A stretch of DNA of 36,032 nt from Candidatus Bruticola papionis (GTDB lineage: Bacteria > Vulcanimicrobiota > Xenobia > Xenobiales > Xenobiaceae). The position numbers and the translations under genes were made by a program. Under the pieces are notes generated by a model, which was given only the letters and a program-made list of their open reading frames with translations, was not told where the DNA came from and did no database searches. Position 1 is the stretch's first letter. Each line of letters starts with the position of its first letter. The stretch lies in NCBI GenBank assembly GCA_002407045.1, contig DHKB01000018.1, forward strand, positions 726-36,757. Reading direction: 5' to 3'. This document shows positions 25,447 to 34,110 of the stretch, piece after piece.

Positions 25447-26211
25447 ATGAGCAGTTTTAAAAGTGGCAATCCAGCTCTGACGGATGCCAGGTTACAAGCT
25501 ATTTACAATGAGCGCATTCCAGAACAAGCCCAAAGCTTAACTATAGAAGGCGTGATGAACAAAACTACTCTTCTGACCGCCATAACTTGCGCAACAGGTT
25601 TGCTTTCAGCTTTGGCTTTACACACCGGGCTCGTTTCTGTGGGCACTTTTCTGGCAGGAAGTTTGGCCATCTCTTTATTCACCTTCATTTTGGCCATAGT
25701 CATTTGTTTTAAGCCTGAATGGGCCCAATATTTATCTCAGGTATACGCTGCTTGCGAAGGCATTACTTTAGGCTTTATTACAGCCATTTTTGAAATCAAA
25801 TTTCCCGGCATCGGTACTCAAGCTTTAATTTTGACCTTTGCCATCACTTTTGGTTGCCTGACTATTTATCGTGCCAATATTATTAAAGATGAATATATTA
25901 GCGGCAAAGTAGTGATGATAGGCTTATTGGCCCTAATTCTCAGCTATTTAGCAGGTTTTCTTATGGAGCTGGCAGGCCTCAATTACGGCGCAGTTTTAGA
26001 TGGTAATCCGCTCTTCTCCATTATAATAAGCGTACTTATTATTGCCTTCTTCTCTTATGTGCTGCTTAATGACTTCAAAACTGTCCGCCAAGCAGCCAGG
26101 CAAAGTATGCCAAAATGTATGGAATGGTATTTTGCTTTCTCTATTTTGCTTACTTTAATCAATATTTATCTTGAAGTATTGCGCCTTTTGGCTAAATCTC
26201 GCAATAGATAA
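25447..26211 (+). CDS. Bax inhibitor-1/YccA family membrane protein
   Basis: The 254-residue product has a short soluble N-terminus with 'SGNPAL', then 'TIEGVMNKTTLL', and seven membrane helices. These features match the bacterial Bax inhibitor-1/YccA-type family, including 'GITLGFITAIFE' and the C-terminal 'EWYFAFSILLTLINIYLEVLRLL'. The conserved 'NDFKTVRQAA' segment near 210 contains the Asp of the family's pH-sensing site. Bacterial members act as Ca2+ leak channels or FtsH modulators in studied cases; the role here is not known. It starts 94 bases after the synthetase stop. AAAGGTGG lies 13 bases before the ATG, and the gap could pair with it. Readthrough from the synthetase is possible but a separate promoter is not excluded. 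Confidence 0.88.
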   Translation: MSSFKSGNPALTDARLQAIYNERIPEQAQSLTIEGVMNKTTLLTAITCATGLLSALALHTGLVSVGTFLAGSLAISLFTFILAIVICFKPEWAQYLSQVYAACEGITLGFITAIFEIKFPGIGTQALILTFAITFGCLTIYRANIIKDEYISGKVVMIGLLALILSYLAGFLMELAGLNYGAVLDGNPLFSIIISVLIIAFFSYVLLNDFKTVRQAARQSMPKCMEWYFAFSILLTLINIYLEVLRLLAKSRNR

Positions 26212-26242
26212 AATCACTACTGGATAATTTTTATCTAGCAAG

Positions 26243-26286
26243 ATAATAAGTCCCGAGTTTGGCAAATCAAACTCGGGACTTATTAT
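26243..26286. terminator. Bidirectional intrinsic terminator, 19-bp perfect stem
   Basis: 26243-26261 is the exact reverse complement of 26268-26286, with a six-base loop. The core is GTCCCGAGTTTG and the outer ends are A/T only. It lies between the convergent Bax inhibitor-1 (+) and Sel1-repeat (-) genes. Confidence 0.9.
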
Positions 26287-26330
26287 TTAGCAAAGGCCTA
26301 ATATTTTATAGACGCTCCCTCTTATAGTCA

Positions 26331-27896
26331 CTAATGCTTAAGCAATTTGACGGCCTGGGAAGCGTAAGCTGAATTTTTGTTTTGACTTACTTTTTGCAAT
26401 AATCTCATACCGCGTTCTTTCTGTTTTGAATCATTTTGCTTAATAAGCAAACTACCCAAACGGTAAGCGGCATGGTCATTATAGCCGACAGCTAAAGAGC
26501 GTTCGTAACAAGCTACAGCCTGTCCACGATTGGCAGAAGTACCTTTACCATAAAGGTAACGATCACCTAAAGAGGCAAAACGCACAGCTCTGTCTTTAGA
26601 AGCATAATTTAAAGGATAAATAAAATTCAAAGGATCGGCCAAATACTTAAAAGCTTTTTCTTGATCAGGCTCTACAGACCAACGACCGGCAGCAACCTTG
26701 CCACTATTATAAATATCGCTCAATTCTAAGCAAGCCAGGCCATCCCCTAAATCGGCAGATTTTTGCAACAATTCCAAATAATGCTCGGCATTGATCTCAT
26801 CGGCGGCCAAATGTTTAGGATCGGCTAAAATTAAATAATGAGCTTGCAAACGGTAAACGGGACGGTAATTTAAGCCTTTAAGCTTCTCCAGCAATTTACT
26901 CCAAAATTGTTGATCTACTTTTTGGGGATGGGCTTCGGCATAATTAGCTAAAGCAATAATCGATTGTAAATCACCTTTAGCGGCAATATACTTATAAACA
27001 ACCGAAGCTTGCTCATAGTCGCCACGCTTTTCCAAAAGTTGAGCTAAAGCTACACGAGCAGGCAAATACTCTAAATCAATAGCTTCGGAAGCTAAATTGT
27101 AAGCTCTATAGCGATCGTTAACATCGTGGCTAACTTTATTATAACGAGCATATAAAGCTTCACAGAGGCTGAAATACTGAGCTGCGCCAACACTATGAAC
27201 TACCGCTTCTAAATCTACTCCCTGCTCTAATTTGGCAATAATTTTATCAAGCTCTTGAGGACAAGTTTCTAAAGCCAATCGTAATTCGGGAGCAAAATAA
27301 TTTTGCCCAGAATTAAGCCAAGTATATAAAGCCTTTTCACAATATTTTTTTCTCTGCTCAGTATTAGCGTAAGGAGAGCGCTCGGAAGTATGCAAACGAG
27401 CTAAACCACACCAACCCAAATAGGAGCCAGCTTCGGCAGCTTTAGTATAATAATTTTTAGCCATAGCGAAATTGGGTACCGTACCTATGCCATAGTCGTA
27501 GCACACACCTAAACCGTAAAGAGCATAACCGTCCTGGTGAGCAGCGCCTTTTTTATAAAGCTCAAAAGCTTTTTGGCCATCAAAAGCTACTCCCCAACCA
27601 TGTAAATAAAGTTTAGCTAATTGAGCATAAGCAGGATAATAATTGTCAGCTATAGCCTTTTCCAAAAGTTTGGCTGCTTCTCTGTAGTTAGTCCGAACTT
27701 TATCACCATTTATGTAAGTAAGAGCTAAATTATAAATAGCTTCGGAATCGCCCTCACGAGCCATTTGAATAAGTTTGGTTTCGGCAGCTGTATCGGGAAT
27801 TTGCGCTTGGGCGGAAGTGGAGCAGAAAGAAACCCAACCGCTCAAAGAAATACTTAAAACTAAAGCAGTAAAATAAGGGGAAAACTTTCTGTTCAT
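26331..27896 (-). CDS. Secreted Sel1-like repeat protein
   Basis: The 521-residue product has a Sec signal peptide ('YFTALVLSISLSGWVSF', cleavage near AQAQ) and repeated Sel1-like units of about 36 residues. Clear ones are 'AIYNLALTYINGDKV', 'AYAQLAKLYLHGWGV', 'ALYGLGVCYDYGIGTV' and, near the C-terminus, 'RFASLGDRYLYGKGT' and 'AAYRLGSLLIKQN'. Central units are more degenerate. Sel1 repeats form an alpha-solenoid for protein contacts and are common in exported proteins of host-associated bacteria. The ATG at 27896 is preferred because GGAGGAG lies 6 bases upstream; the in-frame TTG at 27902 is too close to that site. Location is periplasmic or secreted; the partner is unknown. Confidence 0.88.
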   Translation of the reverse strand: MNRKFSPYFTALVLSISLSGWVSFCSTSAQAQIPDTAAETKLIQMAREGDSEAIYNLALTYINGDKVRTNYREAAKLLEKAIADNYYPAYAQLAKLYLHGWGVAFDGQKAFELYKKGAAHQDGYALYGLGVCYDYGIGTVPNFAMAKNYYTKAAEAGSYLGWCGLARLHTSERSPYANTEQRKKYCEKALYTWLNSGQNYFAPELRLALETCPQELDKIIAKLEQGVDLEAVVHSVGAAQYFSLCEALYARYNKVSHDVNDRYRAYNLASEAIDLEYLPARVALAQLLEKRGDYEQASVVYKYIAAKGDLQSIIALANYAEAHPQKVDQQFWSKLLEKLKGLNYRPVYRLQAHYLILADPKHLAADEINAEHYLELLQKSADLGDGLACLELSDIYNSGKVAAGRWSVEPDQEKAFKYLADPLNFIYPLNYASKDRAVRFASLGDRYLYGKGTSANRGQAVACYERSLAVGYNDHAAYRLGSLLIKQNDSKQKERGMRLLQKVSQNKNSAYASQAVKLLKH

Positions 27897-27971
27897 AATC
27901 AACTCCTCCGTAAAAGCTTAGATTAAATGGCCTCCAAATTAGCTAGCAACTCTATTCTAAGTTGCCTTCGC

Positions 27972-28019
27972 AAAAAAATAACGGCCGAAAATTCAGCAGA
28001 ACTCTCGACCGTCATTTTT
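27972..28019 (-). terminator. Intrinsic terminator after leuS
   Basis: On the minus strand, 28019-28000 pairs with 27993-27974 in a 20-bp stem (core GACGGTCGAGAGTT with AATTTTCGGCCGTT) over a six-base loop, followed by seven T. The non-Watson-Crick positions are G-U pairs in the minus-strand RNA. Confidence 0.88.
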
Positions 28020-28042
28020 ACCAATTAAGCGTTAAAGCCTTT

Positions 28043-30559
28043 TTAACCTACTACAAAGTTCATGAGTTTATTAGGCACATAGATCACTTTGCGGATAGTT
28101 TTATCGGCAACACTGGAAGCCACTTTGGCACTAGCCTTAGCTCTTTCTTCCAATTGCTCTTTGGATAAATCTTTAGGAACGCGAATCATGTCGCGCATTT
28201 TACCATTAACTTGAATTACTAAGTTAAAATCGTTTTCTACTAAATGCTCTTCGTTATGCTCTGGCCAAGCGGGACGGCTCTCAAAAATGCCCTTTTCGTG
28301 ACCTAAGAAAGCCCAAAGCTCTTCAGCAGCATGAGGAGCTACAGGAGACATCACAATAATGTATTGCTCTAAAGTTTCCTGAGCAATCGGCCCTTTCGCT
28401 CCGCGAGCGATAAGGAAGTTGCTCCACTCCATCAAAGCGGCCACTACAGTGTTGAGATGTAAGCGGGAAAGATCTTCATTGATCTTCTTAATGAAGCGGT
28501 GAGTGGTCTTCAAAATTTCCGGATCGGTCTCCTTACCAGGAGTGACTTGGCACTCAGTAATGAGAGTCCAGATACGACGGATCCAGCGATATACACCTTC
28601 AATGCCAGAATCGTTCCATTCGGCATCTAATTCAGGCGGCCCAATGAAGAGTAAGTAGGCGCGCAAAGCGTCAGTACCATACTTTTTAACCAAATCGTCG
28701 GGATTGACTACGTTGCCCTTAGATTTACTCATCTTCTCCAAGCGGCCAGAACTACCAACTTTAGTAATCATGCCTTGGTTGAACAAGCGAGTGAAGGGCT
28801 CTTTAAAACCAATTAAACCTAAATCATAGAAGATCTTGGTATAGAAGCGCGAGTAGAGCAAGTGCAAGACAGCGTGCTCAATGCCGCCGACGTAAAGATC
28901 GACAGGATTCCAGAAGTCAACATCTTCGCGACGCCAAGCAGCATCTTGACAATCGTAAGACGGGTAGCGCAAGAAGTACCAGGAAGAGCAAATCCACTGA
29001 GAGATAGTGTCAGTGTCGCGCTTAGCTGGGCCGCCGCACTTAGGACAAGTAGTATTAACAAATTCAGGCAAAGAAGCTAAAGGAGAAGCGCCGGTGCCTG
29101 AAGGCTGATACTTTTCTACGTGAGGCAACAAGACGGGCAGCTGATCTTCGGGAACAGGCACAATACCGCACTTATCGCAATAAACCATAGGAATGGGAGC
29201 GCCCCAGTAACGCTGTCTGGAAACTAACCAGTCGCGCAAACGATAATTTACTACAGCCTTGCCAATGCCAAGTTTTTCCAACTTTTCGACCACGGCTTTG
29301 CGACCAACATTGGACTCCATACCGGAGAACTCTTCGGAATTGATCATATAGCCCAATTCGCAATAAGGTTTTTCGTAGGGATCGGCGCCGAACTTAGCTT
29401 GCCAAGCGGCACTGACAGCAGCAGGATCGCTAAAATCGATACCATCAGCTTTTAAAGTTTCAGCTTGAGCAGCAGTCATAACTACTTGCTTAATGGGCAA
29501 ATTGAAAGCTTTCGCAAAGTCCCAGTCGCGCTCGTCGTGAGCCGGAACAGCCATAATAGCGCCAGTGCCGTAGCCCATAAGTACATAGTCGGCAATCCAA
29601 ATGGGGATTTTAGCACCATTGACAGGGTTGATAGCGTAAGCTCCGGTAAATTCACCAGTCTTTTCCTTTTGCTCTTGGCGCTCTACTTCGGTGCGAGAGC
29701 AAGTGCGAGTAATGTAAGCTTCGACCTTCTCGGCGCGATCGGGAGTAGTAATATGGCGCACTAATTCATGCTCGGGAGCCAATACCATATAAGAAACACC
29801 GTAAATAGTATCGGGGCGAGTAGTGAAAACGGTTAAGCTTTCATTTTCGTGACCATCGATAGCAAAACGAACTTCGGCACCTTCGCTGCGACCGATCCAG
29901 TCGATTTGCATTTTCTTAACTTTTTCCGGCCAATCGAGATCTTTAAGATCGTCAATTAAACGCTGAGCATATTTGCTAATGGCAAAGAACCACTGAGGCA
30001 AACCTTTTTTGGTAACTAAAGTGCCGCAGCGCTCGCAACGTCCTTCTTTTACTTCTTCATCGGCTAAACCAGTAGCGCAGGAAGGACACCAGTTAATGGG
30101 AGCTTCTTTTTTGTAGGCTAAACCAGCTTCGTAAGCCTTTAAGAAAGTCCACTGAGTCCATTTATAGTATTCAGGCAAAGAAGAGTTAACTTCACGATCC
30201 CAGTCATACATAGAGCCCATATCTTTGAGCTGGCGACGCATATTGCTGGTAGCGGCCTTAGTTTGAGCCACAGGGTGGATACCGCGTTTAATAGCGGCAT
30301 TTTCGGCAGGTAATCCAAAAGCGTCCCATCCCATAGGATGAAGCACCTGGCGACCGTGCAAAGTCATATAACGGCTCATAACGTCGGAAAGTACATAACC
30401 GCGCCAGTGGCCTACGTGCAGTCCTTCACCAGAAGGATAAGGGAACATATCGAGGCAGTAATACTTGGGGCGGCTGTCACTCTTGACGGCGTGGTGCAAC
30501 TTTTTGGCTTCCCAAATATCGCGCCATTTCTGTTCAAAACTAGCCGGATCGTATTGCAT
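28043..30559 (-). CDS. leuS: Leucyl-tRNA synthetase
   Basis: The 838-residue class Ia synthetase charges tRNA-Leu with leucine. Visible features: the HIGH-type motif HVGH (48-51) within 'YPSGEGLHVGHWRGYV', the zinc-ribbon pattern 'CPSC' ... 'CERC' near 160-180, the CP1 editing domain with 'TTRPDTIYG' and 'GTGAIMAVPAHDERDWDFA', a second Cys cluster 'CDKCG' ... 'CPKCGG', and the KMSKS motif (609-613). The anticodon-binding domain and the C-terminal Leu-specific domain ('NGKMRD', 'VIYVPNKLMNFVVG') complete it. Length is normal for a bacterial LeuRS. AAGGAG lies 9 bases before the ATG. I see no T-box leader upstream. Confidence 0.98.
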   Translation of the reverse strand: MQYDPASFEQKWRDIWEAKKLHHAVKSDSRPKYYCLDMFPYPSGEGLHVGHWRGYVLSDVMSRYMTLHGRQVLHPMGWDAFGLPAENAAIKRGIHPVAQTKAATSNMRRQLKDMGSMYDWDREVNSSLPEYYKWTQWTFLKAYEAGLAYKKEAPINWCPSCATGLADEEVKEGRCERCGTLVTKKGLPQWFFAISKYAQRLIDDLKDLDWPEKVKKMQIDWIGRSEGAEVRFAIDGHENESLTVFTTRPDTIYGVSYMVLAPEHELVRHITTPDRAEKVEAYITRTCSRTEVERQEQKEKTGEFTGAYAINPVNGAKIPIWIADYVLMGYGTGAIMAVPAHDERDWDFAKAFNLPIKQVVMTAAQAETLKADGIDFSDPAAVSAAWQAKFGADPYEKPYCELGYMINSEEFSGMESNVGRKAVVEKLEKLGIGKAVVNYRLRDWLVSRQRYWGAPIPMVYCDKCGIVPVPEDQLPVLLPHVEKYQPSGTGASPLASLPEFVNTTCPKCGGPAKRDTDTISQWICSSWYFLRYPSYDCQDAAWRREDVDFWNPVDLYVGGIEHAVLHLLYSRFYTKIFYDLGLIGFKEPFTRLFNQGMITKVGSSGRLEKMSKSKGNVVNPDDLVKKYGTDALRAYLLFIGPPELDAEWNDSGIEGVYRWIRRIWTLITECQVTPGKETDPEILKTTHRFIKKINEDLSRLHLNTVVAALMEWSNFLIARGAKGPIAQETLEQYIIVMSPVAPHAAEELWAFLGHEKGIFESRPAWPEHNEEHLVENDFNLVIQVNGKMRDMIRVPKDLSKEQLEERAKASAKVASSVADKTIRKVIYVPNKLMNFVVG

Positions 30560-30610
30560 GAAAAATACTCCTTAAATTAAGAAAAAAGAATCTCAGGCTT
30601 AGCTGTCTTT

Positions 30611-30633
30611 AAAAATCGGCGAAGAGCTTTCGC
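30611..30633 (-). terminator. Weak candidate terminator between the beta-propeller gene and leuS
   Basis: On the minus strand GCGAA pairs with TTCGC (30633-30629 with 30623-30619) over a five-base loop, and TTTTT follows after CGA. The stem is short, so readthrough into leuS is likely. Confidence 0.35.
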
Positions 30634-30685
30634 GTCGGTGCCTTCTCCTCCTTTTTTGTCTAGTGGCCAAGCCTTGGTAAAAGCA

Positions 30686-31669
30686 CTAATAAACCCAAAC
30701 TATGGCACGCGGGCCTTGACCAATAGCCAAGCGCCCCAACTGCTTGCCAGTATTCATATCGATTACAGAAAGATCGTTGGTATTGAAGTTGGTGATATAA
30801 CACATAGAGCCATCTGGCGCAAAGCATAAATCGCGCGGCCCTACTCCTACTGCTGTGCGGAAACGCAAGCTGGGACGATCTAAGGGAAAGATAGAAACAT
30901 CATTAGAAATGGCATTTATTACAACTACTTGATCTTTAGAAGATACGCCCACAATACTAGCACCAGAACCTACAGGAACTTTGCTAAGAAGACGCAAATC
31001 GGTAGTTTTGTAAATTCCTACTTTGCTTTCAGAAGGCAAAGCTACAATTAAACGTCCGTTATCTTTAGAAAGAGCTAAACCACCAGCAGTGGGGCCGACA
31101 CTCATTTGTTTAAAGATCGACCAATTAAAGAGATCGACTACGGTTAAAAGGCCAGTATTTTCGTGAGAGATAAACATTTTGGCGCCATTTTTAGAAATGC
31201 GCATTAAGCTGGGAGCCAGACCATTTAAGGGCAAGACGCGCACAACTTGGAAAGAAGGCACATGTAATTCAATTAGAGAGCAAGTGGAAGACTCTAACAC
31301 ATAGAGTCTGGCTCCATCGGTAGAAAAACAAACATCGACGGGCGTTTTCATTTTTTCGTCGGTATAATTGTTGCCAAAGCGCATATTGCCGCTTTCAATA
31401 ACAGAAATGCATCCTGTTTTAGGTTGAGCTACAGCAATATAGCGATTATCTGGCGAAACGGACATGCGCTCGGGGTTAGTACCTACAGAAAATGTACCTT
31501 TGACACGCACGGTTCTGGCGTCTACCACGCTCATAGAGTCGCCTAAAAAACAGGAAATAAGTAAGCGCGGCGCGGTCAGGCCCTGAGCTTGAGAAGGCAT
31601 AGGCGCTGTACAAAAAAAGGCCGCCACCATTAGGGGCAGCAAACATAAAAGCAACTTAAATCTATTCAT
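30686..31669 (-). CDS. Secreted YVTN-type beta-propeller protein
   Basis: The 327-residue product has a Sec signal peptide ('FKLLLCLLPLMVAAFFC', cleavage near SQAQG). Repeated blades of about 42 residues follow: 'GDSMSVVDARTVRVKGTFSV', 'PERMSVSPDNRYIAVA', 'PRDLCFAPDGSMCYITNFN' and 'NDLSVIDMNTGKQL'. The last matches the classic YVTN sequence, with 'YITN' in place of YVTN. Seven blades fit the length. Such propellers bind proteins or act as scaffolds outside the cytoplasm; no catalytic residues are obvious. The ATG at 31669 is chosen over upstream in-frame codons because AAAGGA lies about 8 bases before it and the signal peptide then begins correctly. It is divergent from the DUF4127 gene. Confidence 0.88.
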   Translation of the reverse strand: MNRFKLLLCLLPLMVAAFFCTAPMPSQAQGLTAPRLLISCFLGDSMSVVDARTVRVKGTFSVGTNPERMSVSPDNRYIAVAQPKTGCISVIESGNMRFGNNYTDEKMKTPVDVCFSTDGARLYVLESSTCSLIELHVPSFQVVRVLPLNGLAPSLMRISKNGAKMFISHENTGLLTVVDLFNWSIFKQMSVGPTAGGLALSKDNGRLIVALPSESKVGIYKTTDLRLLSKVPVGSGASIVGVSSKDQVVVINAISNDVSIFPLDRPSLRFRTAVGVGPRDLCFAPDGSMCYITNFNTNDLSVIDMNTGKQLGRLAIGQGPRAIVWVY

Positions 31670-31772
31670 AAATAAAATCCTTTTATGGGCTAAATTTTCG
31701 TATATATTCCAAGCTGAGCAAGCGGCCTTTTTAAGCAAAGGGAGGCCAGCTTAGCTTAGAGAAACCGGCTAT

Positions 31773-33515
31773 ATGTTTAAAAGATTGCTTTTTTGTACTT
31801 GTTCTCTAACTCTCCTTTTTAGTGGAGCCGGTTTTACCCAGCCGCAAGAAGCAGCGCCATCAGCCAATGCAGGCGTTTTTCGAGCTCAGGGCCATAAAAT
31901 AGCCGCACCAGCAGCGCTTAAAGCTAAAAATGTAGCTAGTTCGAGTGCTGCCGCCGCGCAGCCAACTTTAGAAGCTCAGCCTTGGCAAGCGCTATATATT
32001 CCTTTGGATGATCGGCCTTGCAACTGGCTTTTTCCCGGCCAAATTGCCCGCATAGGCGGCGGCCACTTAATTGTGCCCGAAAGAGCTTGGCTAGGCAAAG
32101 CTTACACGCCTGGGCAACCGCAAAAACTAAAAGCTTGGCTGCGCGACCAGCCGCTATATTCCAACGCTATTATTTCAGCCGATATGTTGGCCTATGGTGG
32201 TTTAATTGCTTCACGTACCGCTAAAATAAGCACAACCGAAGCTTTGGAAAATTTACAAATTTTTCCGGAATTAGCTAAAAAAGGCCAGCATTTAGAAATA
32301 TTAGCAATTGTGCCGCGCCTTTCGTTGCGCACTTCCGACGGCCAAGCACCCTACGAAACCAGTTTGCGCAATTGGGCAGCCCGAGGGGAAGCCAAGCCTC
32401 CAGCCAAAGTGCCAGAAAAGTATTTCCGTGAATATTTGCAAGTTAGAAAACGCAATTTGGAAGTTTTGCATAATTTATTGCGTTTTACGGCTCAAGGCAC
32501 AATTGATCATTTGGTTATCGGCCAAGACGACGCCGCCTCCAAAGGTATTCATATTAGCGAGTTAGCTCAGCTTAAAGCTAAAATTAAAGAGCTTGATATT
32601 GAAGACAAAGTAGACATTATGTGCGGCGCCGACGAGTTGGCCTCCAATATGACCGCAGGCTGGTTGGCTAAAGAAGCTAACTACACTCCTCATATCGAGT
32701 TGGACTATTCGGATCCAGAATATAAAGATAAAGTGCCGCCTATGGAAGCTTTTACCTTAGCTCAGACAGCCAGCCTTCACTTAGATTTAAGCGGCGCTGC
32801 CGAAACTGAAGGCACAGGCACAGTTATCTTTGTGGAAACTCCCAGCGACAAACCTTTTGCCGCTCCCACCTTGGAAGGCGACGATCAAACTAAAACGCAA
32901 GCCGAAAATTTATTGAATCGTATTGACAATAAATTTGCCGATCAAAGAAAAAGGCCCTACGGTTTGGCAGACTTGCATTTAGTCAACCGTGCCGAGCCAA
33001 TTTTTGCCCAAACCATTATCGATAATGTACCTATTTGGGAATTGGCTTGCTATTCGGCTTGGAATACGCCCTCAAACTCTTTGGGCACAGCTATAGCCCA
33101 AGCTTGCGCCGCTCAAATTGCTTTGGTTAAAGGCAAAAATTGGACAATATATCGTCGCTTAGAAAGTGAAAAAACCCAACAAGCTTTTACTGTCGCTCGT
33201 TTAATCGACGATTACGCTTATCAAGCTGTCATTAGACAAAATTTAAGCAAAGAATACAAAAATATCAACATTAAAGCCAATCCGCTGCTCAATCAAGCTG
33301 GCCCAGCTGGTTTAGCTGCTCGCAATGCCGCTATTCCTTGGGCCCAACAATTGTGGGACGAAAAACTTCTAGGCCAAAGTTATTATTCTCCCATTGTTGG
33401 TCAAAAAGTTGTCTTCCGCAGTATGTTTTTAGAAATAGTCTTGCCCTGGCCGCGCCTTTTTGAAATAGAAGAGCGCTTAAATATAACTTTAGCTACCGAA
33501 GACGTAGTCCATTAG
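31773..33515 (+). CDS. DUF4127 family protein, exported
   Basis: The 580-residue product matches family DUF4127, known mostly from Firmicutes and of unknown function: 'YIPLDDRPCNWLFPGQI', 'LIVPERAWLGKAYTPG', 'DMLAYGGLIASRT', 'VPRLSLRTS', 'VIGQDDAASKG', 'GADELASNMTAGWLA', and 'WNTPSNSLGTAIAQA'. The conserved Asp, Asn and Glu residues clustered in these motifs suggest an enzyme active site, but no reaction is known to me. A hydrophobic N-terminus ('LLFCTCSLTLLFSGAGF') is a probable signal peptide; an Ala-rich linker precedes the domain. The ribosome site is weak (GAGA about 10 bases before ATG), and a stronger AAGGGAGG lies about 30 bases upstream. Confidence 0.85.
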   Translation: MFKRLLFCTCSLTLLFSGAGFTQPQEAAPSANAGVFRAQGHKIAAPAALKAKNVASSSAAAAQPTLEAQPWQALYIPLDDRPCNWLFPGQIARIGGGHLIVPERAWLGKAYTPGQPQKLKAWLRDQPLYSNAIISADMLAYGGLIASRTAKISTTEALENLQIFPELAKKGQHLEILAIVPRLSLRTSDGQAPYETSLRNWAARGEAKPPAKVPEKYFREYLQVRKRNLEVLHNLLRFTAQGTIDHLVIGQDDAASKGIHISELAQLKAKIKELDIEDKVDIMCGADELASNMTAGWLAKEANYTPHIELDYSDPEYKDKVPPMEAFTLAQTASLHLDLSGAAETEGTGTVIFVETPSDKPFAAPTLEGDDQTKTQAENLLNRIDNKFADQRKRPYGLADLHLVNRAEPIFAQTIIDNVPIWELACYSAWNTPSNSLGTAIAQACAAQIALVKGKNWTIYRRLESEKTQQAFTVARLIDDYAYQAVIRQNLSKEYKNINIKANPLLNQAGPAGLAARNAAIPWAQQLWDEKLLGQSYYSPIVGQKVVFRSMFLEIVLPWPRLFEIEERLNITLATEDVVH

Positions 33516-33537
33516 GACACGTTTAGTCTAGCTTTTT

Positions 33538-33581
33538 AGCCTGCGCTTTATCAGAAGTATGATAAAGAGCAGGCTTTTTTT
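33538..33581 (+). terminator. Intrinsic terminator after the DUF4127 gene
   Basis: AGCCTGC-CTTTATCA pairs with TGATAAAG-GCAGGCT around a six-base loop, with a single G/A mismatch, and is followed by seven T. It lies 22 bases after the stop. Confidence 0.92.
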
Positions 33582-33661
33582 AGTCCATCTCCGTAGTATA
33601 TTTTAATATATAGCGGCAGACAACAAATAGGCCGCGTTTTTGTATTCAAGGAGAGTTTTTT

Positions 33662-34024
33662 ATGACCGTTTTGCTTTTAACAAGTGCAACTTTAGGTATG
33701 GTGAACCAAGTTGCTAACGAGACAACAGAAAAAGGTCTGGAATTTGGCAAAACTATGATGGCTAAATTTTTGCACAATTTGGAAAATAAAGCTAAAGATA
33801 TAGATACTATTATTTGTTACACCGAAGGCGTATTTAATGCTGTGCGCGGCAGTGATGCAGCTTTGTCTCTTTCTTTTATGCAAGATTCAGGCGTAAAAAT
33901 TCTGCTCTGCTCTACTTGTCTAGAACATTATCATTTAGAAACTGAACAAGTAGTAGGCACAGTTTCCGATATGGCTACTATTGCTACCACGCTTATCCAA
34001 GCTGACAAAGTAATTAAGCCTTAA
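33662..34024 (+). CDS. Stand-alone DsrE-like (YedF C-terminal type) protein
   Basis: The 120-residue product has the DsrE/DsrF fold pattern: a first strand 'TVLLLTSATLG', 'GLEFGKTMMAKFLHNL', 'TIICYTEGVFNAVRGSDA', and 'VKILLCSTCLEHYHL' with 'GTVSDMATIATTLI'. This matches the C-terminal domain of YedF, a protein linked to selenium metabolism, where the corresponding motif is a Cys-x-x-Cys-type 'CGTCL'. Here the motif is CSTCL, keeping both Cys. The TusA/SirA-like N-terminal domain of YedF is absent. Redox or sulfur/selenium handling is plausible. A strong AAGGAGAG lies before the ATG. It has its own terminator and stands alone. Confidence 0.85.
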   Translation: MTVLLLTSATLGMVNQVANETTEKGLEFGKTMMAKFLHNLENKAKDIDTIICYTEGVFNAVRGSDAALSLSFMQDSGVKILLCSTCLEHYHLETEQVVGTVSDMATIATTLIQADKVIKP

Positions 34025-34058
34025 ATAGCCATTAGAACTGTATTATAGATCAAGATAA

Positions 34059-34107
34059 AAATAGCCAAGCTTTGAGATGTTATGTAGCAACTAAAGCTTG
34101 GCTATTT
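34059..34107. terminator. Bidirectional hairpin between convergent genes
   Basis: AAATAGCCAAGCTTT (34059-34073) is exactly reverse complementary to 34093-34107, with a 19-base loop that can itself pair weakly (GTT with AAC). A/T ends allow termination of both the DsrE-like gene (+) and the repeat-domain gene (-), although the latter's stop is only 4 bases away. Confidence 0.75.
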
Positions 34108-34110
34108 AGT

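Noticed and set aside
30560..30685. Possible T-box leader for leuS
   Set aside because: Too short, with no T-box consensus or specifier loop; only a small hairpin is visible.
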